Source: Lunularia cruciata
Lineage: Eukaryota; Streptophyta; Marchantiopsida; Lunulariales; Lunulariaceae
Direction: 5' to 3'
DNA length: 64,000 nt
Assembly (NCBI GenBank): GCA_948567375.1
Contig: OX419755.1
Location: 36,275,001-36,339,000, forward strand
In this document: in pieces, positions 8,610 through 19,978 of the stretch
Position numbering within the stretch: the stretch's first letter is position 1
Layout: each line of letters opens with the position of its first letter
The notes under the pieces: generated by a model
Seen by the model: the letters and a program-made list of their open reading frames with translations, nothing else
Told to the model about the DNA's origin: nothing
Database searches by the model: none
Program-made: the position numbers and the translations under genes

Positions 8610-10549
8610 ATCTATAACTCCTAGTGCACGACAAAACCTTGTATGGAGTTCTCTAGTTAATCCCTTAGTAAAAATGTTGGCAGTATTATCTCTGGTGTCC
8701 ACCCGAGAAACAGAGATCTCCTTGTCTTCCACCTTTTCTCTGACAAAGTGGAATCTGACGTCTATGTGCTTTGTTCTCTCATGCTGCTTTGTTGGAGTAA
8801 CAAGATCAATTCCGCTGTTGCTATCGCAGTACAGCTTCATCGTTTCTCCAAGAAAATCCAGGTCACTTAACAAGCGCTTGAGCCATATTGCTTCAGTCGC
8901 AGCCTTTCACAAGGCCATGTATTCAGCTTCAGTGCTGGATAAAGAAACAGAAGCTTACCTTTTGCTTGACCAACAGACAGCTGCATTACAAAAGATAAAG
9001 CAGTATCTTCCTGTAGATCGTCTTGTGTCTTGATCTCCTCCCCAATCTGAGTCGGAGTACCCATGAATGGGAGTACTAGAGGCTCTGTAAGTTAGGCCCT
9101 GTGACAACGAACCTTGAATGTTCCGGAAGATCCTTTTGATAGCCTTCCAATGGTTCAGGCCAGGATTTGCCATATACTTGGCAACTGAACTGACAGCATA
9201 AGCCAGATCAGGCCTAGTGCTGACCATGGCCCACATCAAACTCCCCACTGCAGATTGGTAAGGTACTGTTTTCATATATTCTCTCTCTTGATCAGTTTGT
9301 GGACAATCCTGAAGACTTAATCTCACTCCTGACTCTACAGGATTGTAAATAGGTTTACAGTCTTGCATATGAAAATGAGTAAAAATCTCTCTTAAATATC
9401 TCTCTTGAGATAGACTGATCTTTCTTTGTTTTTTGTCCCTTGTGACTTGCAACTGAAGACCATCACTAATCTCTCCCAGATCAGTCATCTCAAAACCCTG
9501 TTTAAGAGACTCTTTGACAGAGAGGAGAAGAGAAAGGTTATTGCTGGGAAGGATGCAGTCATCTACATAAAGAGGTAAGATGACAAAATGAGAACCAGAA
9601 TGGAAGATATAGAGATTAGAATCAGCTCTAGAGCGCTGAAATCCCAAACCTAGTAAAAACTGATCAAACTTGTGATACCATTGTAGGGCAGACTGTTTGA
9701 GACCATACAAAGCCTTGTAGAGCTGTAAAACCAATTGTCCTTGTTTAGTGGCATGTTGCTGCTTGTGCTGGTCAGGAGTCAGCAAGCCAGGAGGAATGTG
9801 CATGTAGATTTTCTCAGTCAATGTGCCATTGAGAAAAGCTGTTTTGACATCAAGAGCATGCACTTCCAAATCATTCTGAGCTGAGTAAGCAAGCAGCACA
9901 CAAATTATTGTCAATTTGACAACAGGAGAGTAGGTCTCTGTGTAGTCAATACCTGGAACTTTTGAGAAACCACGAGCAACAAGTCTAGCCTTGTACCTTT
10001 GGATCAAACCTTGTGCATTGTATTTCTTTTTAAAAATACACTTACAGGTGACTGCCTTGCGACCTGCTGGCAACTCAGTGATGACCCATATTTGATTGTT
10101 CTCCATGGACTCAAGCTCATCTTGAATAGCCTCAAACCATTTACTGGAATCAGGTCCAGCGATAGCAGCTTCATAAGTGTGGGGATCAGGGTCAGATGCA
10201 GAATAATGCACGCTTAATGCATTAGCAGACTCCAATAGTGCATCATATTTTCGAATTGGAGTGCGAACCCTGGTGCCTTGACGTACAGAGGGTGCTTGGA
10301 CAGCATCTGGAGAGGGTAGAGGTTTTGGCCTTCTCGAGTAAACAATGATAGAGGATCCTGAGGACCTGTGTGGAGTGCCAGAACTAGAAGGTAAGGATTG
10401 TAGTGAAGGAGGTAATGGAGAAGGAAGTGTTGGAACTATAAGATTGTGGAGAGGAGGTGACTGAGTAAGAGTTGGTGGGGATAGACTGTGGGTAGATTGA
10501 GAACTAGAAGTTGGAGAGGGAATGAAAATTGTCGGATAATAGATGAAAT
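8604..10549 (-). pseudogene. Element C reverse transcriptase and RNase H (broken)
   Basis: The main open stretch, 8955-10235, carries RT segments WVITELPAGRKAV, YKARLVARGFSKVPG, LDVKTAFLNGTL, YGLKQSALQWYHKF and the catalytic LYVDDCILPSNN. It continues into RNase H (HGYSDSDWGGDQDTRRST, SSTEAEYMALSK). After a frameshift near 8900 the rest (YCDSNSGIDLVTPTKQH, TKHIDVRFHFVRE) is in another frame and ends around the solo LTR insertion. The region 10236-10549 is the serine/proline-rich linker after integrase, closed by stops. At least two frame breaks separate it from integrase. Confidence 0.88.
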
Positions 10550-11868
10550 CTAGTTGAACATCCTGAGTGTTAGAACACTGTTTATGTTCATGAGCTGTTT
10601 ATGATCATGAGCATAGGTATGTTCCTGAAACTGAACATCTCTTGACAGGAAAATAGAGTTATCAGATATTTTCTGTAGTCTATAAGCTTTACTATCCTGA
10701 TCATAACCAAGGAAGATACACTTGGAAAACTTAGAATCGAGTTTAGATCTGGAAGAAGATGGAACATGTGCATAAGCAATGCAACCAAAAATGCGAAGCA
10801 AGGATAGATTAGGTTTATAACCAAACCAGAGTTGGAAGGGTGTGACTTTGGAGGAGATGGTTTTGGTAGGATTTCGATTTTGCAGAAAGTTGGCAGTGTG
10901 TAGTGCCTCTCCCCAGTAAGGCTTGGGGAGTCCATACTCAAATAACATAGTGCAGACTGCTTCCACCAATGTTCTGTTCTTTCTCTCAGCAACACCGTTT
11001 TGCTGAGGAGTATGGGGAGTGCTGAATTGGCGCATGATACCTTTTCCTTTGCAAAAAAGATGAAAATCTGCAAAGCTGTATTCACCACCATTGTCTGAAC
11101 ACACCACACGAACCTTCTGATTGAGTTGAGTCTCTGCATAGGTCACGGATTCTTGAACACAAGTAAAAACTTCATGTTTCAACTTGAGTAGATACAAGAA
11201 TGTATACCTTGTGTAATCATCAATGAAGGTCACAAAGTATCTGTAACCAGTGTAGGTAGCAGAAGAGATGGGACCACAAACATCAGAATGGATGAGAGCT
11301 AATGGAACAGTGGCTCTAGTAGCTCCATCCTAAGGTAAGGGAATTCGAGTTTGCTCGCCACGAAGACAAGGTGAGCAAACAAGAAACAAATGAGGATGGA
11401 TCCTATCCATCCCAGCAACCAGATCTTTGTCTTGTAGAAGTTGAAGTCGATTCTTGCTGATGTGCCCCAAACAAGAAACAAATGAAGATGGATCCTATCC
11501 ATCCCAGCAACCAGATCTTTGTCTTGTAAAAGTTGAAGTCGATTCTTGCTGATGTGCCCCAGTCGTCGATGCCAGAGGGAAGTAATAGCAGAAGATGTAT
11601 CCATGGTTGGAATAGAGATTGCAGCAGCTTGAGATGGCTCTAGTAGCTGAGTTGAAGTAGAGACTACAACATCTTGAGGTTGCCTAATGGACTCTACCAA
11701 AAACAAAAAATTATCCAATCTAGGATAGGATGCAATCAGATTCTGTAGATCATCATAAAAGAAAATGCTGGTTTCCTTTAACTGAAGTGATCCATGTGAC
11801 TTGCTCAACTGAAGTGCTGAATAGAGATTCTTGTTCAGCAAAGGAACATGTAGAACATCTTCTAGCAT
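10550..11868 (-). pseudogene. Element C integrase (broken)
   Basis: The pre-integrase zinc finger (SLWHRRLGHISKNRLQLL) lies near 11590-11530. The catalytic core fragment 10550-11233 has FIDDYTRYTFLYLLK, VCSDNGGEYSF and NGVAERKNRTLVEA, followed by PYWGEALHTANFL and FGCIAYAHVP. A 92-bp tandem duplication at 11381-11564 repeats the zinc-finger segment, and because 92 is not a multiple of three the second copy is read in another frame. A stop near 11333 ends the upstream part. Confidence 0.87.
11381..11564. repeat. 92-bp tandem duplication in element C integrase
   Basis: Two near-identical adjacent 92-bp units (11381-11472 and 11473-11564) each start AAGAAACAAATGA and end in TGTGCCCCAAAC. They differ at only a few positions. 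The element E copy of this region (about 28400-28490) has a single unit, so the duplication arose in C. Confidence 0.9.
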
Positions 11869-11898
11869 GTAGGACTTCCCTGAACAAGCAAGCTTAAC

Positions 11899-13165
11899 TC
11901 AAACTGTCCCATGGCCTAGAATAGCAATGTTGGAACCATCAGCCAAGTAAACTTGTCTAGGTGGTGAGTATGCTTCATAGACCAAGAAACAGGTTCGTTG
12001 GTAGGTCATGTGCTGAGAAGCAGCAATGTCGATGTACCATCTCTTGTCCTGAGTGACTGAAGGAACAACATCAACATTGTACAAAGAGAGATGAGTTGTA
12101 GAAGCATTGGAGTGATGGTGTTCTTTGCCTCCTTTCTCCCTTACATCAGCAATGCGTTTGCAACAGTCTTTGATGTGATGTCCCTTCTTTGAGCAGTAGT
12201 GACAGATGATAGAAGGTATGAAGGAATTTCCTCCAGAAGATGTAGAGAAATAACTCTGATTTTGACCGGAAGGTCTGTTGAAAGAGTTCTGACCAGGGGA
12301 AGGATTCTGACCAGAAAATCTGCTGAAAGAGGTCTGACCAAAAGGTTCGTTGAAAGAGTTCTGACCAGAAAAACCATGAGATTCATGCTTCTAGCCCCTC
12401 TTGCCTTTACCTTTGTTTCTGTAAGAAGATGTAGAGCCGTTTGTGACGGCTAGAGCAGTTGTTTGCTCTACAAGACCTTCATACTTCATACTGATCTCTT
12501 CTTGAAGAAGAAGAGCAATGACATCAGAGAGATGTAATGTCTTCTGTGTTCGCAATGATTGCAGAAGATATTTGAAACTAGAAGGCATAGATCTCATCAA
12601 ATGGAACTCAGTCTATTGGTCATCGATTGGGTTGTTCACCGTAGCTAATTGGGTGAGGACTCCTCGAAAATTGGTAATGTGCTTTGCTACACTGGTGCTT
12701 TCATGCATCTTCAAATTCATCAAAGTGTCCAATAGGTACATGATTGTGACATCATTGGTACCTTCGTACATGATTGTTAAATCCATCCATGCTTTGCTTG
12801 CCAACATTTGCCTGCTGATGGTAAGAACAAACTCAGGAGCTAATGTTAAATTGATTGCTTCAAGAGCAACAAGATTCTTATGCTCCCAATCAGGTAGAGT
12901 AGCAATTGAGGTGGGGTTAACTTCAGTACCATCAATAATTGTAAAAATTGAAGCCACCTTCAGTTTGAGGACAAGACAATGTTTCCAAGATTGGAAATAA
13001 TTGCCAATGAATTTGACAAAGATTGAATGTAATCGTATGGCTGGAGTAGCAAATATTGCACCAGTAGGAGCACCAACACCAACAACAGCAGGACCAACAC
13101 CAACAGCAGAGGTGCACAGATGCACAGAGGATAGTGGAGAATTTCTCTCCCCAAACCCAGACTAA
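11899..13165 (-). pseudogene. Element C Gag and protease (broken)
   Basis: Gag begins near 13125 with a glycine/alanine/valine-rich N-terminus, followed by FVKFIGNYFQSWKHCLVLKL, WMDLTIMYEGTNDVTIMYLLDTLMNLKM and ITNFRGVLTQLATVNN, which are typical of Copia Gag. A stop near 12613 interrupts it; the next stretch continues MRSMPSSFKYLLQSLRTQKTL. A repetitive segment with repeated NQNPFSGQNSFN-like units precedes the CCHC region near 12190, where YCSKKGHHIKDC can be read out of frame with its neighbours. The protease motif is IDIAASQHMT near 12035, where the usual glycine of D-S/T-G-A is alanine. Confidence 0.83.
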
Positions 13166-13359
13166 CAGAGGAGGCTAACAGAGGATATAAGAGAAAATTC
13201 TCTCCTAAAACCCAGAGAAAAAGACACTCTTCAGAGGAGGAACAAGGGACTCTTGTTTTTCCAAATACACTAGTATGTAAAACTTATGCCTCTCAGAACT
13301 TCGAAATTTGTGTGTGCTAAAGCATCCCCTAGTAGCTGAAAGGAATTCTGAAACTTAGA

Positions 13360-13371
13360 GCTCTGATACCA
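13360..13371 (-). other. Primer-binding site of element C
   Basis: On the minus strand TGGTATCAGAGC follows the LTR end directly. It is the standard Copia/Gypsy site in plants, complementary to the 3' end of initiator tRNA-Met (CUCUGAUACCA in plants). Animal initiator tRNA would give TGGTAGCAGAG instead. Confidence 0.92.
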
Positions 13372-13695
13372 TGTGAGAAAGTGAGTAGTATGTAAGGGTC
13401 AAATGATTGAACTAGTGATAATCCCAGAACTGGGATATATAAGTACATGAGCATACTCGAGAGCACACCATTTGCATCTATAGTGTTAAACGTGTCACTC
13501 ATTGCCAAACGTGTAACTCATATGCTCTTAACTTAACTCTAAGGTGTTCACATGTAATTCATGTGAACAGTAGCATGTGAACAGTAGTCACGTGAAACAG
13601 TAGTCATGTGAATAGTAGTCACGTGAATAATAATCATGTGAATAGTAGTCATGTGGAACAGTGATCCAACACAACGTTACATTACACTTCTAACA
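13372..13695 (-). repeat. 5' LTR of element C with short-repeat expansion
   Basis: This LTR is 60 bp longer than its partner. The difference lies near 13565-13665, where a unit of about 15 bases, GTGAATAGTAGTCAT with variants, is repeated several times. The partner LTR has about two units. The repeat sits in U3, so it multiplies a putative enhancer motif. Confidence 0.9.
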
Positions 13696-13854
13696 ATATA
13701 CACATAAGCAAACCCTAGAGGGTTGCTTTGCAAGATCCAAATTAGGGCTCCGGCCCCTCTTTACCCTAAGTATATTTAGTAGAGCTTCTAGAGGAATGTA
13801 ACAAAGCCCTAAAAGTAGAGAAGTCATTAAACTAGAGATTAACTAAATCTAACA
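13696..13854 (-). repeat. Element B 3' LTR, inner part
   Basis: This is the U3-proximal remainder of B's 3' LTR after the C insertion. It contains the AAACCCTAG and TTAGGGCTCCGG telo-box-like segment, with one arm of the AACCCTAATTAGGGTT palindrome mutated. The polypurine tract (13855-13866) and RNase H of B follow. Confidence 0.9.
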
Positions 13855-15386
13855 CTCCCACTTAACGAGAGTTTAGGAAATTCCCATTTCTACTACACAT
13901 TTTATGTGTTTATCTTTAGGTAGTGCCTTTGTAAACACATCTGTTGTCATCTCCTGTGTAGGACAGTAGACTAACTTCCCAACATTCTCCTTTTCTTTCT
14001 CCTCTACAAATCTTCTTCTAATCTCAATGTGGTTAGTCCTTGGGTGCTGTACAGGATTTTTGCTGAGTGCTATACTTCTTGTATTGTCACAGTACAATGT
14101 AGTAGGACTTTCCTGCTCAAAACCCAGCTCCTTAAGAAGTGTTCTGTTCCAAATACTTCTTGAGTAGCATTTGATGGAGCCATAAATTCTGCCTCAGTAG
14201 TAGACAGAGCAATAGATGTTTGTTGTTTACTACGCCAGCTGATTGCTCCACCACTAAGCATGATTACATATCCACTAGTTGATATGCTGTTATCTGTGTC
14301 ATCTCCCCAACTGGCATCTGTATATGCTTCAAGTTTAGAAGCAAGTATGTTCCCTTGCTTTCTGTACTCCAAGAATGCATCTTGAGTACCCTTTAAGTAC
14401 TTGAATACTCTCTTTATACCTTTCCAATGTACTTGTGCAGGGTTGCTAGTATATCTAGCTTGTGCTCCCATTGCATAGCATATATTTGGTCTTGTTCAGA
14501 CTATGATAAACATTAGAGAACCAAGAGCACTCTGATACAACACTTTGTCATAGAGATTCACCTCCCCATCTATGATTCTGCTGTGCTTCCACCCCAGATC
14601 AAGAGGTGTAGAGACAGGATTCGCCTCTGCCATCTGATACGTAGCTAGTATGGATCTCACATACTGTGGTTGACTGATCTAGATCCATCCTGCTTCTGTG
14701 TCTCTGCTCACTTTGATTCCCAAAACGAGTTTTACAAGACCAAGGATAGTCATCTCAAAAACAGAACACAAGAAATCTATCATTCCTTTGATAGATTCAC
14801 TGTTCCCCAACAGTAATAGATCATCTACATATACAACTATGTATACATCATCTCTAGTATACACACGCATGTCAGAATCTGCTTGTTTGAAATCCTGCTC
14901 TTTGAAGTATGAGTCTAGTTTCTCATACCAGGCTCTAGGAGCTTGTGTAAGACCATATAAAGTCTTCTTACGCAAGCATACTTTTCCTTTGCCTTCAGTA
15001 TATCCATCTCTAACATCCATGTAGATAGTCTCTCTCAAATCTTCATTGAGAAACGTTGTTTTCACATCTAACTGTTCCACTTCCCAATCTCTCTCTGCTG
15101 CAAGAGCGAGAAGCATGTGAATAGATCCATAACTGGCAACTGGTGCAAAAGTTTCTGAATAATCTATTGATACTTTTTGATTGAAGCCCTTTGCAACAAG
15201 TCTTGCCTTGTACTTCAGGACCTCATTCTCAGTTCCACGTTTGACCCTGAAAACCCATTTACAGCCAATTGCTTTCCTACCTGGTGGTAAGTCAGCTAGT
15301 ACCCATGTACCATTAGTCTGAAGAGACTTCTTCTCTTCTGCTATAGCCAACTCCCACTGACTCGAATCTGGTCTGAGCATAGCTTC
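13855..15386 (-). pseudogene. Element B reverse transcriptase and RNase H (broken)
   Basis: RT is open from 15380 to 14679 with WVFRVKRGTENEVLKYKA, ETFAPVASYGS, LDVKTTFLNEDL and the catalytic YVDDLLLLGNSE. A stop near 14680 precedes the segment corresponding to ISQPQYVRSML. RNase H follows at 14471-14070 (EAYTDASWGDDTDNSIST, TEAEFMAPSNATQEV), then in another frame YCDNTRSIALSKNP. Close in sequence to A, but with at least three breaks. Confidence 0.88.
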
Positions 15387-17131
15387 CTATAGAGTTTCTG
15401 GATCACAATCTTCATGACAGATGTAAGATTCATCTAACATCTCTTCTGATAGAAAGCCAAGTCTGTCAATAGGTTTTCTATCTCTCTGTGATCTTCTTGG
15501 CTCTGTGCCCAGAAGTTTCATGTCATCTCTTGACATCTCTGGAATGTCACTCAGAGATTCTGCATTTGCAGTCTGCTTCTGGGAGTCGTCTTCTGTAGTA
15601 TCAGGATCAAAAACCACCATCTGTATAGGCCTTCTTTGGTACACCTTCAGACTCTCCTTTGGTGAACCATCAGCTTCAAGTAGAGATTGCTCTTCTGATG
15701 ATTGATCTGAAAAACTGACTCTGCAGCTTGGGAAGATAGGTTGATCAGGCTGATCAAACTGATCACCTTGCTTCTGCAACTCATCACTATTCTCACTCCA
15801 AGTACTCAATTCATCAAAGAGTACATCTCTACTTCTGATGATCTGTCCAAACTTAGGATTGTACAGAAGACATCCTTTCAGTCCCTCTTCATATCCTACA
15901 AAGAGCATTCTCTCAGCCTTCTTTGTGAACTTCCTCCTTTGCTCCTTGGGAATATGAACATAGGCAGGACATCCAAAAACTTTCAACGTTGAAAGATTAG
16001 GTTTCTTACCACTCCAGCATTCTTCAGGAGTTCTTCCTTGCAATGCTGTGGTACCACTGATATTTCTAAGGTAATTTGCAGTGCTAATTGTAGCACCCCA
16101 AAATTTTCTGTCCAACTTGGCATGTTGGGGCATGGCCAATGCTTTGTCCACCAGTGTCCTATTCAACCTTTCTGCAACTCCATTCTGTGTAGGACTGTCT
16201 CTGGCAGTACAGTCAAGGAGAATTCCTTTCTCTGACAGAAAAGAGAGGAATTCCTCATTCCTGTACTCTCTCTGCCTCCATCTGTTCTCAATCACTTGAC
16301 TTTCCTCCCAGTCTGCAACTCAGCCATGGCTACAAACTTCTAGAATTTTCGCAGCACTTCATCCTTGCTTTTCATGAGATAGAAAAAGCTCTTTCTACTG
16401 TAATCGTCCACAAAGGAAATATAGTAGGCTGCTCCACTCAATGACTTCTCAATCATGTATCATGTATGTATCCCCCATACATCAAAATGTATGACATCTA
16501 GAAGACCAGAAGCTCTAGATGAAGATTTCTTGGGGATAGGAGCCTTGTGTGCCTTACCTTCTGCACACCCAATGCAGAACTTGAGTTTTCCTTTGGGATC
16601 CAATTTCAACCCATCCACTACCTTCTCTAAAGCATATAGGTTTTGCACTGACAAGTGCCCTAACCTCAAATGCCAGAGATGGATATCATTTCTGTTTTCT
16701 GCTACCAATGCAGAATCAGAGCAATCAGGTTCCATCAACTTGAACAATTTTTCTTTGGCAGTGCCATATCCAAGGACCAGTTCTCCTTTCTTCAAAGTGC
16801 ATTGATTTCTGTTGCTCTCAAACAGAACATCCACTCCATGCTCCATGAGGCGCTGTAGTGATATTAAGTTCTTGGTGTAATCTGGAACATAGAGCACATC
16901 TTCCAAATAGCTCTTACAAGAACTTGTGTTAGATCTTCCCATGAAGGCAATAGGAACTTTGCCAGGTCCTAACACTAGATTCAGAATCCCAGGTCCACAA
17001 CGAACACTCTTGGGAATCTTCACAGGTTGAAGAGTTGAGAACAGCTCCTTGTGGTAACAGATATGAGAGGTGGCTCCAGAATCCAAGAACCATCCAAAAC
17101 CGTTTGTGGGCAACTGCGATTCTGCCAACAT
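15387..17131 (-). pseudogene. Element B protease and integrase (broken)
   Basis: The upstream open stretch 17131-16460 carries the protease GWFLDSGATSHICYHKEL and the zinc finger LWHLRLGHLSVQ...CIGCAEGKAHK. A short tandem duplication of CATGTAT near 16455 breaks the frame at the start of the integrase core. The core between 16450 and 16296 is out of frame. The remainder, 16295-15387, has EYRNEEFLSFL, NGVAERLNRTLV and the C-terminal domain, then the acidic linker to RT. Here the linker is in frame across the place where A has its one-base deletion. Confidence 0.88.
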
Positions 17132-17303
17132 TCCACAATCTAGCTCTTCTGCTGAGTACCCCTCCTCATCGCTTTCTATCTCATTGCACTCCTCTGTGTT
17201 GTAAGCTGAACTCGTAAATTTTTGACCTTTTACTAGTTGAGGTCCCTTGCCTACCTTCTTCAGCTCTCATTCTCTCCTTTCTCCTCTCTTGGGACATATA
17301 GGT

Positions 17304-18034
17304 TCAACAGATCCTGTTATCAACACTACTAACCCCTTTACCAAATTTACTCACTCTAGATTGCTCTGGTTTGCTCACTCTCCTTGACTGAAAAGAAGCA
17401 CTGAACAGAGCAGAATCTCCCAAATCATTAAACTTCATCTCTAGGTCCTCTCTGTCTCTGCTAAACACCAGCAATCTGTTTATCACATAATCCCATGTGA
17501 CAACTTCAACAGGTAGAACGTTTAGAGCTACTTTGATAGGCTGGTAGCTTGGAGGGAGAGTCTTCAAGAGATGGTTGATCTCATATTTCTCTATAAGGGG
17601 ACACCCATCTTCCTTGACACTCTTGAAGACCTTCTGTAACTTTGACAAGTGCAAAGTAAAGTCTTCACCATCTCCAAGTTTAGTGTTCCACATCCCATCC
17701 CAGATCCTACAGGAACTTTCTAGCCTCTCAACAGAGTAAAAATTCTTGAGTTTGTGCCAGATCTCCCAACTCCAAGCATAAGTGTCTACTAGGTCTGGGA
17801 CTGACTCTTGCATAGCCCTTAGCAGGAACTTCCTAGTAGTAGAGTGCTTGATTCTCTCCTCTTTGTTGGACTCAAGCTCATCTATATCATGAGCTTCTAG
17901 TGCCAAGTCTAAACAGTCATAACTGTCTAAGTTACACTTCACATTGAAAGCCCAGGCTTTGTAGTTAGTGTTTCCCAATTTCTCTAGCTCTCTGAGTTCC
18001 ACTATCAACCCGTGGTGATTGTGGGCCCATAACC
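17304..18034 (-). pseudogene. Element B Gag (broken)
   Basis: The frame from 18008 to 17304 covers most of capsid-like Gag (LEKLGNTNYKAWAFNVK, YAWSWEIWHKLKNFYSV, LLKTLPPSYQPIKVALNV). A one-base deletion near 18010 disconnects it from the LTR-encoded start, and the zinc knuckle region near 17290-17310 is damaged. The sequence is about as long as the A counterpart. Confidence 0.87.
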
Positions 18035-18496
18035 TGATGAAAACCTTTCTTCCTAGTCTTTGAAGTAGGTGGTTTATCCGTAGTCATTCTGACTTCTGAT
18101 GTATCAGACATCCTAACACTCAGCTTTCCCAATCACCAAAGTAGACACTCCTGATTGTACATAGCAATATTCAAGTCACTCTCTCTCAGAGTCTTCAAAG
18201 ATTGACACAACAGCACTCACGCAGCATGAAAGGTACCCTTGTGGTAAGTGGCATAAAACACACTTAAAACAAGGTACAAGGTGCTGGGAATGACCCTTGT
18301 ATGAGAATTTAACAAAACAAGAACAAAAACCATTCTTATATATACATAAGCAAACCCTAGAGAGTTGCTTTGCAAAACCCTAATTAGGGTTGCGCTCCGT
18401 TTTTACCCTAAGTATATTTAGCAGAGCTTCTAGAGGAATGTAACAAAGCCTTAAAAGTAGAGAAGTCATTAAACTAGAGATTAACCAAATCTAACA
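18035..18496 (-). repeat. 5' LTR of element B
   Basis: This 462-bp LTR is read on the minus strand. It contains a perfect 16-bp palindrome AACCCTAATTAGGGTT (18376-18391), a further AAACCCTAG box, and a TATATATAAG-type TATA near 18335-18345. The LTR-encoded Gag start ATGTCTGATACATCAGAAG lies near 18108-18090. The primer site GGTTATGGGCCCAC is at 18021-18034. The target duplication TACTC is at 18497-18501. Confidence 0.92.
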
Positions 18497-19262
18497 TACT
18501 CTATATCCTGTCTTCATACGCTTCGCTCTCGTTACCCTTTAACACCTTGACCCATTTCTGCAACCACATCATCCGAGAACTCTTGTTTTGTTCCACTCCT
18601 CCATTCCCCAGCTAATTCCCTCCCTAGTATTTTCCCCTACGCTTTTTGATTGTTTCCTGCTTTGCCCTCTCGGGTCTACAGTGTTCCTACCCTATTCCAG
18701 CTGTACACCATTGGTTATTCTCAATTTGTTTCAATTATGCTTTTGCTGCAGGTTACATTCAATGCATTCTACCTTAGGGATTTCACACTACTCTAGCATT
18801 GTGATTCATGTACATATTGCTTATCAATCATTTGCACTTCATGAGTTCTGGATAACCCGTTCCCGGAATGGCTTATGTTCTCGTATACCAATATATATAG
18901 AACTCGATTCATTGTTTTCTCGAGAATCTATTATAGTTTTTCTCCAATAGGCACACATAACGTGAAGATTGTACATGTGTTTAACATGAGTTGTGAATGG
19001 GTACATATACACTCTTCCACCATGTGATGTATTGTTTTTTCTTCACGAATGTCTTGGACTGTCTGCTTGTAGACGCGTGAGCCCACTGACTCGCTCCTTT
19101 CAACTGAAGTTGATATTATCTCTTTTTCTCCCGCACTCCCCTGTGTGGTTTCATTCAGTTCTTTCCTACTTGCGCTTTGTTCCTCTTACTCTTTGCCCTT
19201 GCTTTACCTTTTTTGTGTGCTTGCTGTGATATTTTTGTGATAGCGCTTGATGTGATTTACTC
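18497..19262. repeat. Repeat R, segment 3, and unclassified flank of element D
   Basis: 18497-18900 continues repeat R (TTCGCTCTCGTTACC, GTTCCACTCCTCCATTCCCC and GAGTTCTGGATAACC blocks). From about 18900 to 19262 the sequence is not recognisably related to the other R copies and holds no supported gene. Element D begins at 19263. Confidence 0.55.
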
Positions 19263-19501
19263 CGTCGGTTTTAGTTAATCTTTAGTTTTTAAAGTTTTGT
19301 TAGATTTCTCTAAAGTCCGGTTAGAAATCTGCTTAGGGTAAAATGGGACATAATCTTAATTAAAGTTATGCAAAGTAATCTCTTAGGGTTTGTTTATGTG
19401 CATATATGAGTGTTTTTTGCACTAGTTTGAATTAATTTCTTCTAAAAGGATGATTCTCAACACCAACACCTAATATTTTGTGAAGTCTTAGAGTTGCTTT
19501 A

Positions 19502-19978
19502 TGTTAAATTAGGTAATCTTTAGTTTAGTGACTTCTTTGTTAGAATGAGATAAATTAGGTACTGTTCATGAGTGAGTACAGTTCATGTCCACTGTTCACA
19601 TGCTTTCCATGAGTTACATGAGCATTTCAATACACCTTTCTATCTATATAATCCCAGTCAAGACTTTCTTCTACTGAAGTTGATTTCTAGCATTTCCCCT
19701 CTGCATTTCGTGAAGTCCTGAGTTGTCTAACACCATCTCCGGAGTGTTCTGTATTGGAGTTCTGTATCTCAGTATTGGAAGCTATTTGTGCTACGTGAGT
19801 GAACTGGCTGTGTTATCTTTGAAAGCTAGGAGAGAGTTGAGTCTTTCTGTGTGCAATTAGGAGTGTCTGCTCTGGTGAAACTAGGAAAGCTGAGTGCTAG
19901 GATGTCTGATACATAAGAAGTCAGAATGCATGAGGATAAACCATTTATTTCAAAGAATATGAACAAAAGTTCTCATCA
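19502..19978 (+). mobile_element. Solo A-type LTR in the 5' LTR of element D
   Basis: This 477-bp LTR is flanked by a perfect duplication CTTTA (19497-19501, 19979-19983). It lacks the five-unit AGCACACC array that expands the other A-type LTRs and has a single related segment (ATACACCTTTCT). The in-LTR Gag start has an early stop (ATGTCTGATACATAA). It is more diverged than the LTRs of element A. Confidence 0.92.

Larger units (their letters stand above)
7767..13695 (-). mobile_element. Copia element C, nested in the LTR of element B
   Basis: This is a Copia element of a different lineage from A, B and D. Its LTRs are 7767-8030 (264 bp) and 13372-13695 (324 bp); their length difference comes from a short-repeat expansion. 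The target duplication is ACATA (7762-7766) against ATATA (13696-13700), one mismatch, and the B 5' LTR shows the original site as ATATA. The primer site TGGTATCAGAGC follows the 5' LTR directly. The coding region carries frameshifts, stops, a 92-bp tandem duplication and a solo LTR inserted near its 3' end. It is inactive. Confidence 0.93.
7457..18496 (-). mobile_element. Copia element B, interrupted by element C
   Basis: Without the nested insert the element is about 5.1 kb. It has TG...CA ends and a perfect target duplication TACTC (7452-7456, 18497-18501). Its 3' LTR is split into 7457-7766 and 13696-13854 by element C; its 5' LTR is 18035-18496. The body encodes relatives of A's proteins in the same order, but with many frameshifts and stops, so it is inactive. 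The LTR lengths (about 464 and 462 bp without the insert) agree. The half-tRNA primer site and the polypurine tract CTTAAGTGGGAG-type sequence are both present. It is older than A. Confidence 0.93.

Noticed and set aside
12932-13154. Cysteine/tryptophan-rich frame in element C, and its counterpart near 26850-26940 in E
   Set aside because: It is an out-of-frame reading of the GCT/GGT repeat that encodes the Ala/Gly-rich Gag N-terminus, not a cysteine-rich peptide.
13565-13665. CRISPR-like array of short repeats in element C LTR
   Set aside because: Units are contiguous without spacers and sit in an LTR of a eukaryotic retroelement.
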